Part shown: in pieces, positions 38,511 through 50,317 of the stretch | How the letters are laid out: each line of letters opens with the position of its first letter | Numbering within the stretch: position 1 is the first letter of the stretch | Assembly: GCA_001767455.1 (NCBI GenBank) | Contig: MELC01000036.1 | Location: forward strand, 111,636-175,635 | Source: Acidobacteria bacterium RIFCSPLOWO2_12_FULL_66_21 | Lineage (GTDB): Bacteria; Acidobacteriota; Vicinamibacteria; Vicinamibacterales; 2-12-FULL-66-21 | Reading direction: 5' to 3' | DNA: 64,000 nucleotides | Notes under the pieces: generated by a model | What the model was told of the DNA's origin: nothing | The model's input: only the letters and a program-made list of their open reading frames with translations | Database searches by the model: none | Translations under genes and position numbers: made by a program

Positions 38511-38564
38511 CTACCGCTTCTTGCCGCCCTTCTTCTTCCCGCCCTTGGCCGTCTTCTTTGCCAT
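38511..38564 (-). CDS. 17-residue Lys/Gly microprotein, copy B
   Basis: ATG 38564 to TAG encodes MAKKTAKGGKKKGGKKR, identical in amino-acid sequence to copy A 159 bp away. The two copies differ at seven sense codons, all synonymous (Ala GCA/GCG, Thr ACG/ACT, Ala GCC/GCT, Gly GGG/GGC, Lys AAG/AAA, Gly GGC/GGA, Arg CGG/CGC), plus the stop codon, which is what purifying selection on a peptide would leave. AAGGGGGG lies about 13 bp upstream as a weak ribosome binding site. A strong terminator follows. With nine lysines and one arginine, the peptide resembles histone-H1-type or ribosomal-protein tails and probably binds nucleic acid. No promoter was recognised for this copy. Confidence 0.75.
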   Translation of the reverse strand: MAKKTAKGGKKKGGKKR

Positions 38565-38641
38565 TGCGCTTTATCCCCCCCTTCACTCGTGGGATTCCGA
38601 CTGCGAGGAGCTCTCGCGGCGCCCGTCGCCTCTTTGCGTAA

Positions 38642-38661
38642 CTCCCGCCTCATCGCGGGAG
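38642..38661. other. Hairpin CTCCCGC-N6-GCGGGAG
   Basis: Seven-base-pair perfect stem lying between terminator of copy A and the start of copy B, in what would be the copy B 5' region. Function unknown; it could structure the leader or be a leftover terminator stem. Confidence 0.5.
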
Positions 38662-38671
38662 GTCGGCCGCC

Positions 38672-38705
38672 AAAAAAATTGGGGGTGTCATCATTCGACA
38701 CCCCC
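38672..38705 (-). terminator. Intrinsic terminator after microprotein copy A
   Basis: Minus-strand stem GGGGGTGTC / GACACCCCC with a 7-nt loop, followed by AATTTTTTT. It starts 18 bp after the copy A stop, so copy A is a self-contained monocistronic unit. Confidence 0.92.
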
Positions 38706-38722
38706 GGTCCGGTGGACGGCGC

Positions 38723-38776
38723 TTAGCGCTTCTTTCCGCCCTTTTTCTTGCCGCCCTTAGCAGTCTTCTTCGCCAT
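38723..38776 (-). CDS. 17-residue Lys/Gly microprotein, copy A
   Basis: ATG 38776 to TAA encodes MAKKTAKGGKKKGGKKR. It has a near-perfect Shine-Dalgarno (AAGGAGG, 5-11 bp before ATG), a strong sigma-70-type promoter about 100 bp upstream and its own terminator, so all parts of an expressed gene are present despite its 54-bp length. Ten of 17 residues are basic. It is too short for standard gene callers. Likely roles are nucleoid or rRNA binding; this is inference from composition only. Confidence 0.85.
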   Translation of the reverse strand: MAKKTAKGGKKKGGKKR

Positions 38777-38780
38777 TATT

Positions 38781-38787
38781 CCTCCTT
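38781..38787 (-). promoter_or_regulatory. Strong Shine-Dalgarno AAGGAGG of microprotein copy A
   Basis: AAGGAGG separated by AATA from ATG 38776. It is among the best ribosome binding sites in the window, in a genome where many genes appear leaderless. Confidence 0.9.
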
Positions 38788-38868
38788 GGAACGTGGCAGC
38801 TCAGCTGAGTTTCCGGTCGCCTATGGTTACAACAGGTGGGCTGAGCGATCCACCCTCATACAAGATGT

Positions 38869-38898
38869 AGATTATGGATGAGAAAATGCGACTGTCAA
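38869..38898 (-). promoter_or_regulatory. Sigma-70-type promoter of microprotein copy A
   Basis: Minus-strand TTGACA (38893-38898) with CATAAT/TAATCT (38869-38876) at 16-18 bp spacing. The predicted 5' leader is about 85-90 nt and contains a CAGCTGAGCTG dyad near 38810. An AT-rich TTTTTGACTTTC stretch lies just upstream of the -35 and could be an UP element. Confidence 0.75.
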
Positions 38899-38967
38899 GC
38901 ACAAAGTGGCATCGAAAGTCAAAAACCGCACAAAAAGTTTGTCGGCGGGAGCGCGCGGAGACTGTAG

Positions 38968-40599
38968 CTATGCCGCGCCGAGGCGCGTGAGCGCGCGGCG
39001 CGCGGTGGCGCGCGAGTCCGCGGCGGCGCCGAAGAGCGACGCGGCGGTTCGATAGTAGGCGATCGCGCGGTCGCGGCGGCCGGCGCGTTCGTGCAGCCGC
39101 GCGGCTTCGACGTACGCGGTGCCGAGGATCGGCGGCGGGCACACGGCCGCCCCGCCGATCGCGAGCTCGAATTGCGCGAGCGCCTCGATCTCCGCGCGCC
39201 GCGCTTCGAGCAGACGGCCGTATCGATAGCGCGCGACGGGATCGCCGCCGTTGAGCGCGAGCGATCGTTCGAGCGCCGCCGCCGCCGCGTGGAGCGCGTT
39301 CTGCTCGAGGTTTCGAAATCCTTCGAGCGAGAGCCGATACGCCTCGGCGCGGCGCGCGTCGGGCGCGTGGCGCAGCCGCTCGGCGGCCCGCGCGCGGATG
39401 TCGTAGGGATCCGGCGACCCCGCGGCCACGATCGCCGAGTGATAGGCGCTCGTCGCGGCGGACCGGTGGCCGAGCCGGTCGTAGGCTTCGCCGAGCCGCA
39501 GGTACGCAAGCGCGAGCGCCAGATACGGCTGCTGGGGCTTGCGCTGGACCACGGCGGTCAACTGCTCGATCGCATGATCGGTCTGGTGCAGGGTCTCGAG
39601 ATGGCGCGCGATCCCGACCCGCGCCTGCACCTCGGCGAGGGCCGGCTGGTTGACGCGCTGCTCGCGGGCCGCGGCGAGCAGCGTCCCCCAGGTGTCCAGG
39701 CTGGCGCTGGTGTCGTGCAGGTAGTTGTCCTGGATCTCCGCGGTCTGCGACACGAAGAGCGGGTTGCCAGGGTAGCGGTCGTGGAGCGAGTCGAGCATCT
39801 GGAGGGCGCGGCCGGCGGCCTCCTCGTACCAGAGGTAGATGACGTGCAGCTGGTAATCCGCCTCGCCCTGCATGAGGCGGCCGCGATTGCGCGCGCGCAG
39901 CATCTCCTCGAGCCCCTCCTTGCGATCCCCCCCGGGCAGCAGCAGGAGAAACCGCAGGATCTTCGCCGCGGCGGGCGCGACATCCGCGTAGTACTTGTAC
40001 ATTCCGATGCCGAAGTAGGCATCCTCGAGTCCGGGATCGAGCGCGACGGCCCGCTCGAGGGCCTCCTTGATCCGCTTTCCGTCGCGCGCGGCCGAGAGCT
40101 TCTCGTTGCGCAGCACACGGAACTGGACGCGGGCCGCATACGCGCCGCCGTGGTAGAACCACGCTTCCGGATCGTCGGGGGCACGCGCCGTCCAGGCACT
40201 GGTGGTGCGGATGGCCCGCTCGACGGCGGCGGAGAATTCCGCGTCGAGCATGTGGCTGTCCGGGTCGAGCAGGATGCGCCACCAGACGGCGGTCGCCGCG
40301 AGCACGTCGCAGGCTTCCTGCGGCGCGGGGCCGCAGGCGCGGCGCAGTTCCGCGTCGACCTGGTCGAAGCGGGCCTCCAGGATGACGTCGTACGCGCGGA
40401 CGAGGCCGTCCACGCCACGCAGCTCGTGCCCCTTCGACTCGCGTGCGACCATGCGCTCGCTCGGGGCAGGTCCCTTCGACTCGTCGCCAGGGGTAGAGAG
40501 CCCTGGCCTGAGCGAGCGCGTAGAGGCAGGCGAGCCGAAGGCCAGCAGCCAGGCTGCCGCGCAGAGGACCAGCGCGCTCGGCCACGAGATCCGGGTCAT
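38968..40599 (-). CDS. Secreted TPR-repeat protein
   Basis: 543 residues from ATG 40599, which overlaps the ddl stop (ATGA). A signal peptide (MTRISWPSALVLCAAAWLLAFG) is followed by a Ser/Arg-rich stretch of about 30 residues encoded by a CTTCGACTCG-type repeat element, then helical TPR-like repeats throughout (YFGIGMYKYYADVAPAAAK, YLALALAYLRLGEAYDRLG, AAAAALERSLALNGGDP, AARLHERAGRRDRAIAYY). No enzymatic motif. It probably mediates protein contacts in the periplasm; the role is unknown. Confidence 0.8.
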   Translation of the reverse strand: MTRISWPSALVLCAAAWLLAFGSPASTRSLRPGLSTPGDESKGPAPSERMVARESKGHELRGVDGLVRAYDVILEARFDQVDAELRRACGPAPQEACDVLAATAVWWRILLDPDSHMLDAEFSAAVERAIRTTSAWTARAPDDPEAWFYHGGAYAARVQFRVLRNEKLSAARDGKRIKEALERAVALDPGLEDAYFGIGMYKYYADVAPAAAKILRFLLLLPGGDRKEGLEEMLRARNRGRLMQGEADYQLHVIYLWYEEAAGRALQMLDSLHDRYPGNPLFVSQTAEIQDNYLHDTSASLDTWGTLLAAAREQRVNQPALAEVQARVGIARHLETLHQTDHAIEQLTAVVQRKPQQPYLALALAYLRLGEAYDRLGHRSAATSAYHSAIVAAGSPDPYDIRARAAERLRHAPDARRAEAYRLSLEGFRNLEQNALHAAAAALERSLALNGGDPVARYRYGRLLEARRAEIEALAQFELAIGGAAVCPPPILGTAYVEAARLHERAGRRDRAIAYYRTAASLFGAAADSRATARRALTRLGAA

Positions 40600-41756
40600 G
40601 TGACGCTGGTGCGCAGCTGCTGCTTGTCGGCGTGGCGCTCGAGGGCCAGCGCAATCAGCCGATCGAGCAGCGCCGGGTACTCGAGCCCCGAGGCTCCCCA
40701 CAGCTTCGAGAACATGCTGATCCGCGTGAACCCCGGGATCGTGTTCGCCTCGTTCACATAGATCGCGCCGGTGCCGCGGGCGAGCAGGAAGTCGACGCGC
40801 GCCATTCCCGCGCAGTCGATCGCCCGAAACGCCGCGATGGCCAGCCTCCGGATCTCTGCGGCCGTCGCCTCGGGGAGATCGGCCGGGATGACGATCTTCG
40901 ACCCGTCATCGAGATACTTCGCTTCGTAATCGTAGAACTCGCGCGACGGGATGATTTCGCCCGGCACCGATGCCTCGGGCTCGTCGTTGCCGAGCACGGC
41001 GCACTCGATCTCGCGCGCCTCGGGAATCGCGGCTTCGACGACGATCTTGCGGTCGTACGAGCCGGCGAGATCCATGGCGCCGACGAGCGTCGATCGGTCC
41101 TTCGCCTTCGAGATACCGACGCTCGATCCCAGGTTGGCGGGCTTGACGAACAGCGGATAGCCGAGCGCAGACTCCAGGTCCGCGGCGGCGCGATCGCGCG
41201 CGCGGACCCAGTCGCGGTGCATGACCACGCGGTACGGACCGACGGGCAGTCCGTAGGCCGCGAACACGATCTTCATCACCCCTTTGTCCATGCCGACGGC
41301 CGAGGCGAGGACGCCCGCGCCGACATACGGGACGTTGGCGAGCTCCAGCAGTCCCTGGATGGTGCCGTCCTCGCCGTACGGGCCGTGGAGGACCGGGAAA
41401 ATGACGTCGAGGTTCAGGCCGGTGACCACCGCCTGCCCCTCGTCGAGGCGCGTGGTGACGCCGCGATCGATCGAGAGGATGGTCTCCTCGCTCGGACGGG
41501 CGACCAGATGGACCTCGCGGCCGCCGCGCGTGGGCCGGGCCGCTTCGACCCGCGCATGCTCGATGACTTCCGCCGCGGACACCGCGGTGGGCAGGCGATC
41601 GGCGAGCGACCAGCGGCCGTCCTTGTCGATTCTGAGCGGGACCGGCTCGTACCGCGCGCGATCCAGGTTCGCGAACACCGCCGCCGCCGATGCGAGCGAC
41701 ACTTCGTGCTCGCCCGATCGTCCGCCGTAGAGTACGCCGACGCGAAGACGCTTCAC
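40596..41756 (-). CDS. ddl: D-alanine--D-alanine ligase
   Basis: 386 residues. ATP-grasp ligase forming D-Ala-D-Ala for peptidoglycan. Motifs: VLYGGRSGEHEVSLASA at the N-terminus, PVLHGPYGEDGTIQGLLE, VGAGVLASAVGMDKGVMK, FVKPANLGSSVGISK, and the metal-binding end RVDFLLARGTGAIYVNEANT with IPGFTRISMFSKLW. GTG 41756 was chosen because a TATCCT box lies 6 bp upstream; a TTG two codons earlier is less likely. Cotranscribed with the TPR gene. Confidence 0.96.
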   Translation of the reverse strand: MKRLRVGVLYGGRSGEHEVSLASAAAVFANLDRARYEPVPLRIDKDGRWSLADRLPTAVSAAEVIEHARVEAARPTRGGREVHLVARPSEETILSIDRGVTTRLDEGQAVVTGLNLDVIFPVLHGPYGEDGTIQGLLELANVPYVGAGVLASAVGMDKGVMKIVFAAYGLPVGPYRVVMHRDWVRARDRAAADLESALGYPLFVKPANLGSSVGISKAKDRSTLVGAMDLAGSYDRKIVVEAAIPEAREIECAVLGNDEPEASVPGEIIPSREFYDYEAKYLDDGSKIVIPADLPEATAAEIRRLAIAAFRAIDCAGMARVDFLLARGTGAIYVNEANTIPGFTRISMFSKLWGASGLEYPALLDRLIALALERHADKQQLRTSVT

Positions 41757-41762
41757 ACACAA

Positions 41763-41768
41763 AGGATA
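41763..41768 (-). promoter_or_regulatory. -10 box TATCCT, leaderless promoter of ddl
   Basis: Minus-strand TATCCT ends 6 bp before GTG 41756. Confidence 0.45.
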
Positions 41769-41833
41769 CAGGAGTCAGGAGACGGGAGGTAGGAGGAGGT
41801 TGATCCCGAGCCTCGTCGAGGGGCGAGCCGGGA

Positions 41834-41839
41834 TATTCT
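41834..41839 (+). promoter_or_regulatory. -10 box TATTCT, leaderless promoter of tgt
   Basis: TATTCT ends 7 bp before GTG 41847, the tgt start; no Shine-Dalgarno is present between. Confidence 0.5.
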
Positions 41840-41846
41840 TGGGTTC

Positions 41847-43016
41847 GTGACCGACCGTGCCTTTGCGTTCCGCGTGACGCACCGCGACGGGCTGGCGCGC
41901 CGCGGCGAGCTGTCGACGGCGCACGGCAGCGTCCAGACGCCGGCGTTCATGCCGGTCGGCACGCGGGGCGCGGTCAAGGCAATCACGCAGCGGGATCTTC
42001 TGGACCTCGGCGCCGAGATCATCCTCGGCAATACCTATCATTTGTACTTGCGCCCGGGCGACGGCCTGATCGCGCGCGCGGGCGGGCTGCACCGGTTCAT
42101 CGGATGGGACCGGCCGATTCTCACCGACAGCGGCGGGTACCAGATCTTCAGCCTGGCCGCGATGCGGCACATCCGTGACGAGGGCGCCGAGTTCCGGTCC
42201 CACCTCGACGGCTCCCTGCACCTGCTGACGCCCGAGCGCGCGAGCGACATCCAGACGCAGCTCGGGTCCGACATCGCCATGGTGCTGGATCACTGCCTCG
42301 CCTCGGCGTCCGACGAGGCGGCCTCTCGCGACGCGATGGAGCGCTCGGCGGCCTGGGCGGCGCGCGCCCGCGCGCGGTTCCTGGATCCAGGTCGGTCGCC
42401 GGGGGCGGGTCTTGACGTGATCGTCAGCAATCCGGGCCAGGCCCAGTTCGGGATCGTCCAGGGGGGCGTCCATCCGGCGCTTCGCACCGAGAGCGTCGAG
42501 CGCACCGTGGCCATCGGGTTCGACGGCTACGCGATCGGCGGCCTGAGCGTCGGCGAGCCGGTCGAGGTCATGTATGAGGTGATCGGACACACGGCCCCGC
42601 TTCTGCCGGAAGATTGCCCCAGGTACTTGATGGGGACGGGCATGCCCGACGACCTCATCGAATCGGTCGCCCGCGGCGTGGACCTGTTCGACTGCGTCCT
42701 GCCGACGCGCAACGCCCGCAACGGCCAGCTCCTGACGAGCCGGGGGCCGCTGGCGATCAAGAACGCCCGCTACGCGGAGGACCTGTCGCCGCCCGATCCG
42801 GACTGCGGCTGCTACACCTGCCGTCACTTCTCGCGGGCGTACCTGCGCCACCTGTATTTGAGCGGCGAAATGACGGCGGCGACCCTCAACACGTTGCATA
42901 ACCTCTACTTTTACCTTGACACGATGCGGAGGATTAGGGAGGCTATTGTGTTCGGCTCGTTTGAAAGGCTCCGCCAGGAGTTCCGTCAAACCTTCTCCCG
43001 CCGACCTCAACATTGA
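41847..43016 (+). CDS. tgt: Queuine tRNA-ribosyltransferase
   Basis: 389 residues. Exchanges guanine-34 for a queuosine precursor in GU(N)-anticodon tRNAs. PVGTRGAVKAITQRDLLDL, GNTYHLYLRPGDGLI, TDSGGYQIFSL (catalytic Asp), GGLSVGEPVEVMYEVI, PRYLMGTGMPDDLIE, GVDLFDCVLPTRNARNG (nucleophilic Asp) and the zinc site CGCYTCRHFSRAYLRHL. Normal length. It heads the conserved tgt-yajC-secD-secF run; its stop directly abuts yajC. Confidence 0.98.
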   Translation: MTDRAFAFRVTHRDGLARRGELSTAHGSVQTPAFMPVGTRGAVKAITQRDLLDLGAEIILGNTYHLYLRPGDGLIARAGGLHRFIGWDRPILTDSGGYQIFSLAAMRHIRDEGAEFRSHLDGSLHLLTPERASDIQTQLGSDIAMVLDHCLASASDEAASRDAMERSAAWAARARARFLDPGRSPGAGLDVIVSNPGQAQFGIVQGGVHPALRTESVERTVAIGFDGYAIGGLSVGEPVEVMYEVIGHTAPLLPEDCPRYLMGTGMPDDLIESVARGVDLFDCVLPTRNARNGQLLTSRGPLAIKNARYAEDLSPPDPDCGCYTCRHFSRAYLRHLYLSGEMTAATLNTLHNLYFYLDTMRRIREAIVFGSFERLRQEFRQTFSRRPQH

Positions 43017-43358
43017 ATGCACTGGTTATTTGATTCTCTCGTGATCGCGATGGCCGGCGATGGACAGCAGGGCGGCCTCGGCATGTTCGTCCCGATGGCC
43101 ATCATCGGCGTCATCTTCTACGCGCTGATCTTCATGCCGATGAAACGCCGGCAGAAGAAGATCCGCGAATTCCAGGATGCGCTCAAGGTGGGCGACAAGG
43201 TCGTGACCACGAGCGGCATCTACGGCCAGATCACGCGCCTCAGCGACAAGTCGATCCAGATACAGATTGCCGACAAGGTGCGCATCGAGGTGGCGCGCGC
43301 CGCGATCGGCGGTTACCAGGGCCAGGAACCGGTCGTCCCGGAGCCGGGCAACGCCTAA
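43017..43358 (+). CDS. yajC: Preprotein translocase accessory subunit YajC
   Basis: 113 residues. One TM helix (FVPMAIIGVIFYALIFMPMKRRQKK, about 25-49 in context) followed by a small cytosolic domain, HALKVGDKVVTTSGIYG-type (LKVGDKVVTTSGIYGQI) and VRIEVARAAIG. It joins SecDF in protein export. ATG follows the tgt TGA without a gap. Confidence 0.94.
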   Translation: MHWLFDSLVIAMAGDGQQGGLGMFVPMAIIGVIFYALIFMPMKRRQKKIREFQDALKVGDKVVTTSGIYGQITRLSDKSIQIQIADKVRIEVARAAIGGYQGQEPVVPEPGNA

Positions 43359-43361
43359 TCC

Positions 43362-44972
<1,611 letters not shown>

Positions 44973-44979
44973 GGCCATC

Positions 44980-45993
44980 ATGCAGATCTTCCACAACCCG
45001 AATTACAATTTCGTCCGCTGGCGGTGGCACGCGATCGCGTTGTCATGGGTGGTGATCATCGCGGGCCTCGTCACCATCTACACGCGCGGGCTGCCACTCG
45101 GCGTCGAGTTCTCCGGCGGCACGATCGTCATCGTCAAGTTCGACAAGACGCCGCCGGACAGCGGCGTGATTCGCGCGGCGCTCGACACGTCGATGGCGGG
45201 CGTCGGCGCGAACTCGGTGATCAACCGGTATGGCGATCCCGCGCTCAACCAGGTGATGATCCGGGTGCCGAACGTCGGCGCCGAGGCGGGCGGCGAATTG
45301 AGCCGCACCGGCGATGCCGTCGTCCACGCGGTGAACCAGGCGGGGCTCGGCCCGATCAACGGCAGTTGTACCGCGACCAATTCGGCGAACTGCGTGGCGG
45401 GCACGGACATCGTCGGGCCGATCGTCGGCAAGCAGCTCACGCGGCAGGGCACGCTGGCGACGGTGCTCGCGCTCGGCGGCATCCTGCTGTACGTCGCGTT
45501 CCGCTTCCAGTTCAGTTTCGCGGTCGGCGCCGTCGTGGCGACGATCCACGACCTGCTCGTGACGTTCGCCGTGCTCGCGTTCTTCCGGTACGACCTGAGC
45601 CTGAACGTGATCGCGGCGATCCTGACGATCACCGGCTACTCGGTGAACGACACGATCGTCATCTTCGACCGCGTGCGCGAGAACCTGCGCGGCATGCGGC
45701 GCGACAACATCTCGCAGATCGTCAACGTCGCCGTCAACCAGACGCTCGGGCGCACGATCCTCACGGCGGGCACGACGCTCATATCGGTCCTGGCGCTGTT
45801 CTTCTTCGGTGGCGAGGTGCTCCACGGGTTTGCGTTCACGATGCTCGTTGGCGTCGTCACGGGCACGTATTCGAGCGTGTTCATCGCGGCCGCGATCGTG
45901 ATCATCTGGCAGGGCCGCCGGCCGATGAAGGGCCAGACCGCGGCGGCGTCGGCCGCCAGCGCGCCGAAGCCGAAGCGGCGCCGCGCGTCGTGA
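44980..45993 (+). CDS. secF: Protein translocase subunit SecF
   Basis: 337 residues. TM1 then LGVEFSGGTIVIVKF, a periplasmic domain, IVGPIVGKQLTRQGTLA, five TM helices, and the motif TGYSVNDTIVIFDRVREN with the conserved Asp. The C-terminus is Ala/Arg-rich. A stretch SCTATNSANCVAG in the periplasmic part adds a Cys pair. Functions with SecD to pull secreted proteins out using proton motive force. Confidence 0.97.
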   Translation: MQIFHNPNYNFVRWRWHAIALSWVVIIAGLVTIYTRGLPLGVEFSGGTIVIVKFDKTPPDSGVIRAALDTSMAGVGANSVINRYGDPALNQVMIRVPNVGAEAGGELSRTGDAVVHAVNQAGLGPINGSCTATNSANCVAGTDIVGPIVGKQLTRQGTLATVLALGGILLYVAFRFQFSFAVGAVVATIHDLLVTFAVLAFFRYDLSLNVIAAILTITGYSVNDTIVIFDRVRENLRGMRRDNISQIVNVAVNQTLGRTILTAGTTLISVLALFFFGGEVLHGFAFTMLVGVVTGTYSSVFIAAAIVIIWQGRRPMKGQTAAASAASAPKPKRRRAS

Positions 45994-46003
45994 TGCGCCG
46001 GAC

Positions 46004-46822
46004 GTGTCCGCGGGCGTGAAGCTGCTCGTCGCCGCGCTGCTCGGCGTCGTCCAGGGGCTGACCGAGTTCCTGCCCGTGTCGAGTTCCGCGCACCTGATTC
46101 TCGCGCGCGCGTTCTTCGGATGGGACGCCGCTGTCTTCGGCCTCGCGTTCGACGTCGCGCTTCACGCGGGCACGCTGGCGGCCATCCTCGTGTTCTTCCG
46201 GGAGGATGTGCTCGCGATGATCGCCGCGGCCCCCTCGGCCCTGACCGCCAAAGCCGGCGCGGGCCGTCTGGCGCGGCTGATCGCGATCGGCACGCTCCCC
46301 GTCGTCGTGGTCGGCGTGCTGTTCGCCGACTGGCTGGAAGCGAACCTCCGCACGCCGGCGGTGATCGCCGTGACCCTGACCATCGGCGGAGTGGCGCTGC
46401 TCGCGGCGGAGCGGGTCGGCGCGCGGCGCCGCGACGAGACGGCGCTCACGGCGGCCGATTCGCTGGCACTGGGCGGCGCGCAAACCACCGCGCTCGTGCC
46501 GGGCATGTCGCGCTCGGGGTCGACGATCGCGATGGGCATGTTTCTCGGCATGACCCGCGAGTCGGGGGCGCGGTTCTCGTTCCTGCTCGGCATCCCCGCG
46601 ATTGCCGCCGCCGCAGGGAAGGAAGGGGTGCACGTGCTCCGCGCGGGCCTGAGCGGCGAAGAGCTCGCGCTCTTTGCCGTCGGGATGGTGACCTCCGCCG
46701 CGGTCGGCTACATGACGATCAAGTACTTCCTGCGCTTCCTCGCCGGTCATCGCCTCGACGTGTTCGCGTATTACCGCCTGGCGCTGGCCGCGGTTACGGT
46801 CGTCTGGCTCCTGGCACTTTGA
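46004..46822 (+). CDS. uppP: Undecaprenyl-diphosphatase UppP/BacA
   Basis: 272 residues, polytopic. Dephosphorylates undecaprenyl diphosphate to recycle the peptidoglycan lipid carrier. Catalytic regions VVQGLTEFLPVSSSAHL (about 14-30) and LVPGMSRSGSTIAMGMFLG (about 165-183). The GTG start lies 10 bp after the secF stop, so it is in the same operon. Confidence 0.97.
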   Translation: MSAGVKLLVAALLGVVQGLTEFLPVSSSAHLILARAFFGWDAAVFGLAFDVALHAGTLAAILVFFREDVLAMIAAAPSALTAKAGAGRLARLIAIGTLPVVVVGVLFADWLEANLRTPAVIAVTLTIGGVALLAAERVGARRRDETALTAADSLALGGAQTTALVPGMSRSGSTIAMGMFLGMTRESGARFSFLLGIPAIAAAAGKEGVHVLRAGLSGEELALFAVGMVTSAAVGYMTIKYFLRFLAGHRLDVFAYYRLALAAVTVVWLLAL

Positions 46823-46830
46823 CAGTGAAA

Positions 46831-46848
46831 GCAGCCCTGAAGGGCTGC
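46831..46848. repeat. Palindrome GCAGCCCT-GA-AGGGCTGC
   Basis: Perfect 8-bp arms with a GA centre, between uppP and the DUF502 gene; identical in sequence to 8003-8020 and related to 8080-8097 and 63914 onward. Confidence 0.9.
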
Positions 46849-46879
46849 GCTGCAGGCGTGGAATGGGTTGTATCGACTG

Positions 46880-47512
46880 ATGCAATGGTTGCGTCGCAGT
46901 TTCATCGCGGGGTTCTTCGTCACCGTGCCCCTGGTGATCAGCGTCGCCGCGTTCGTCTGGATCTTCCGGCTGATTGACGGGTTCGTGGGGCCGCTGTACG
47001 CCACCTACACGACCGCCTGGCTGGGGCACGAGATCCCGGGTCTCGGCATCCTCACCACTGCCCTCGTCGTGCTCCTGGTCGGCGCGCTGGCGACCAACGT
47101 CATCGGCAAGCGGCTGCTCCAGCAGGCGGAAGCCATCCTGCTGCGCGTGCCGGTGTTCCGGACGATCTATGCGCCGGTGAAACAGCTCGTCGTGGCCTTC
47201 TCGCCTGACAACGAGTACGGGTTCAAGCGCGTCGTCCTCGTCGAGCAGCCGGGACGCGGCTTCGTGCTCGGCTTCCTGACGAGGGAGTTCACGGTCGACC
47301 GCGGGCACGGGATCGAGCCGATGGTGGCCGTGTACGTGCCGACCAACCATCTGTACCTCGGCGACGTGATCATCTGCGGGCGCGACCAGGCGTCGTATCC
47401 CGACATCACCGTGGAAGAGGGCATCCGGGTGTTTCTCACCGGCGGCATGGCCCTCGCCTCCCGCCTGAGGGCGCGGCGCGGCGGCGACCGCGTCGCGGAC
47501 TTCCGCGTGTGA
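46880..47512 (+). CDS. DUF502 family membrane protein
   Basis: 210 residues from ATG 46880 (a TTG at 46868 is possible). Two TM helices (SFIAGFFVTVPLVISVAAF, and TALVVLLVGALATNVIG), then a soluble beta-rich domain with VPVFRTIYAPVKQLV, LVEQPGRGFVLGF and VAVYVPTNHLYLGD. These match the DUF502 family, which is widespread and of unknown function. A GGGGC-GAA-GCCCC hairpin just after the stop (about 47543-47555) may terminate the transcript. Confidence 0.88.
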   Translation: MQWLRRSFIAGFFVTVPLVISVAAFVWIFRLIDGFVGPLYATYTTAWLGHEIPGLGILTTALVVLLVGALATNVIGKRLLQQAEAILLRVPVFRTIYAPVKQLVVAFSPDNEYGFKRVVLVEQPGRGFVLGFLTREFTVDRGHGIEPMVAVYVPTNHLYLGDVIICGRDQASYPDITVEEGIRVFLTGGMALASRLRARRGGDRVADFRV

Positions 47513-47558
47513 CCGTTGACTCGATCGTTGGGAGGTCCGGCGGGGCGAAGCCCCCCGG

Positions 47559-47588
47559 TTGAAAATGCCGGGCCTGACGCTGTACGAT
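47559..47588 (+). promoter_or_regulatory. Candidate sigma-70 promoter of the pyrophosphatase gene
   Basis: TTGAAA (47559-47564), 18-bp spacer, TACGAT (47583-47588). The start codon is 52 bp further on, preceded by GAGGAGAGAG. Confidence 0.5.
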
Positions 47589-47640
47589 TCCTGGTTTTGT
47601 TCGCGCCCGTTCCGGGTGCCCCAGGGTCTTGAGGAGAGAG

Positions 47641-50157
<2,517 letters not shown>

Positions 50158-50244
50158 GCCTGGGGCGCTGCCGGATTCTCGTCAGCCGGGCGGCCGGTGG
50201 CCATTTTCGGAATCGCGGTGTCTAATTTGCCGGAGGATGCTTCG

Positions 50245-50274
50245 TTGACACCTCTTTTTGGCTCTGACTATAAT
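50245..50274 (+). promoter_or_regulatory. Consensus sigma-70 promoter of tonB-exbBD operon
   Basis: Perfect TTGACA (50245-50250) and perfect TATAAT (50269-50274) with an 18-bp spacer; the transcript start is predicted near 50281, 37 bp before the tonB GTG. Confidence 0.88.
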
Positions 50275-50317
50275 TCGCGGTCTTTCGTTGCCAACGGAAG
50301 CCAGGAGGACTACAGCC

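Noticed and set aside
38379-38760. Plus-strand small ORFs over the microprotein region
   Set aside because: No ribosome binding site; they are the complement of the Lys-rich genes and terminators, giving Phe/Leu/Pro-rich strings.
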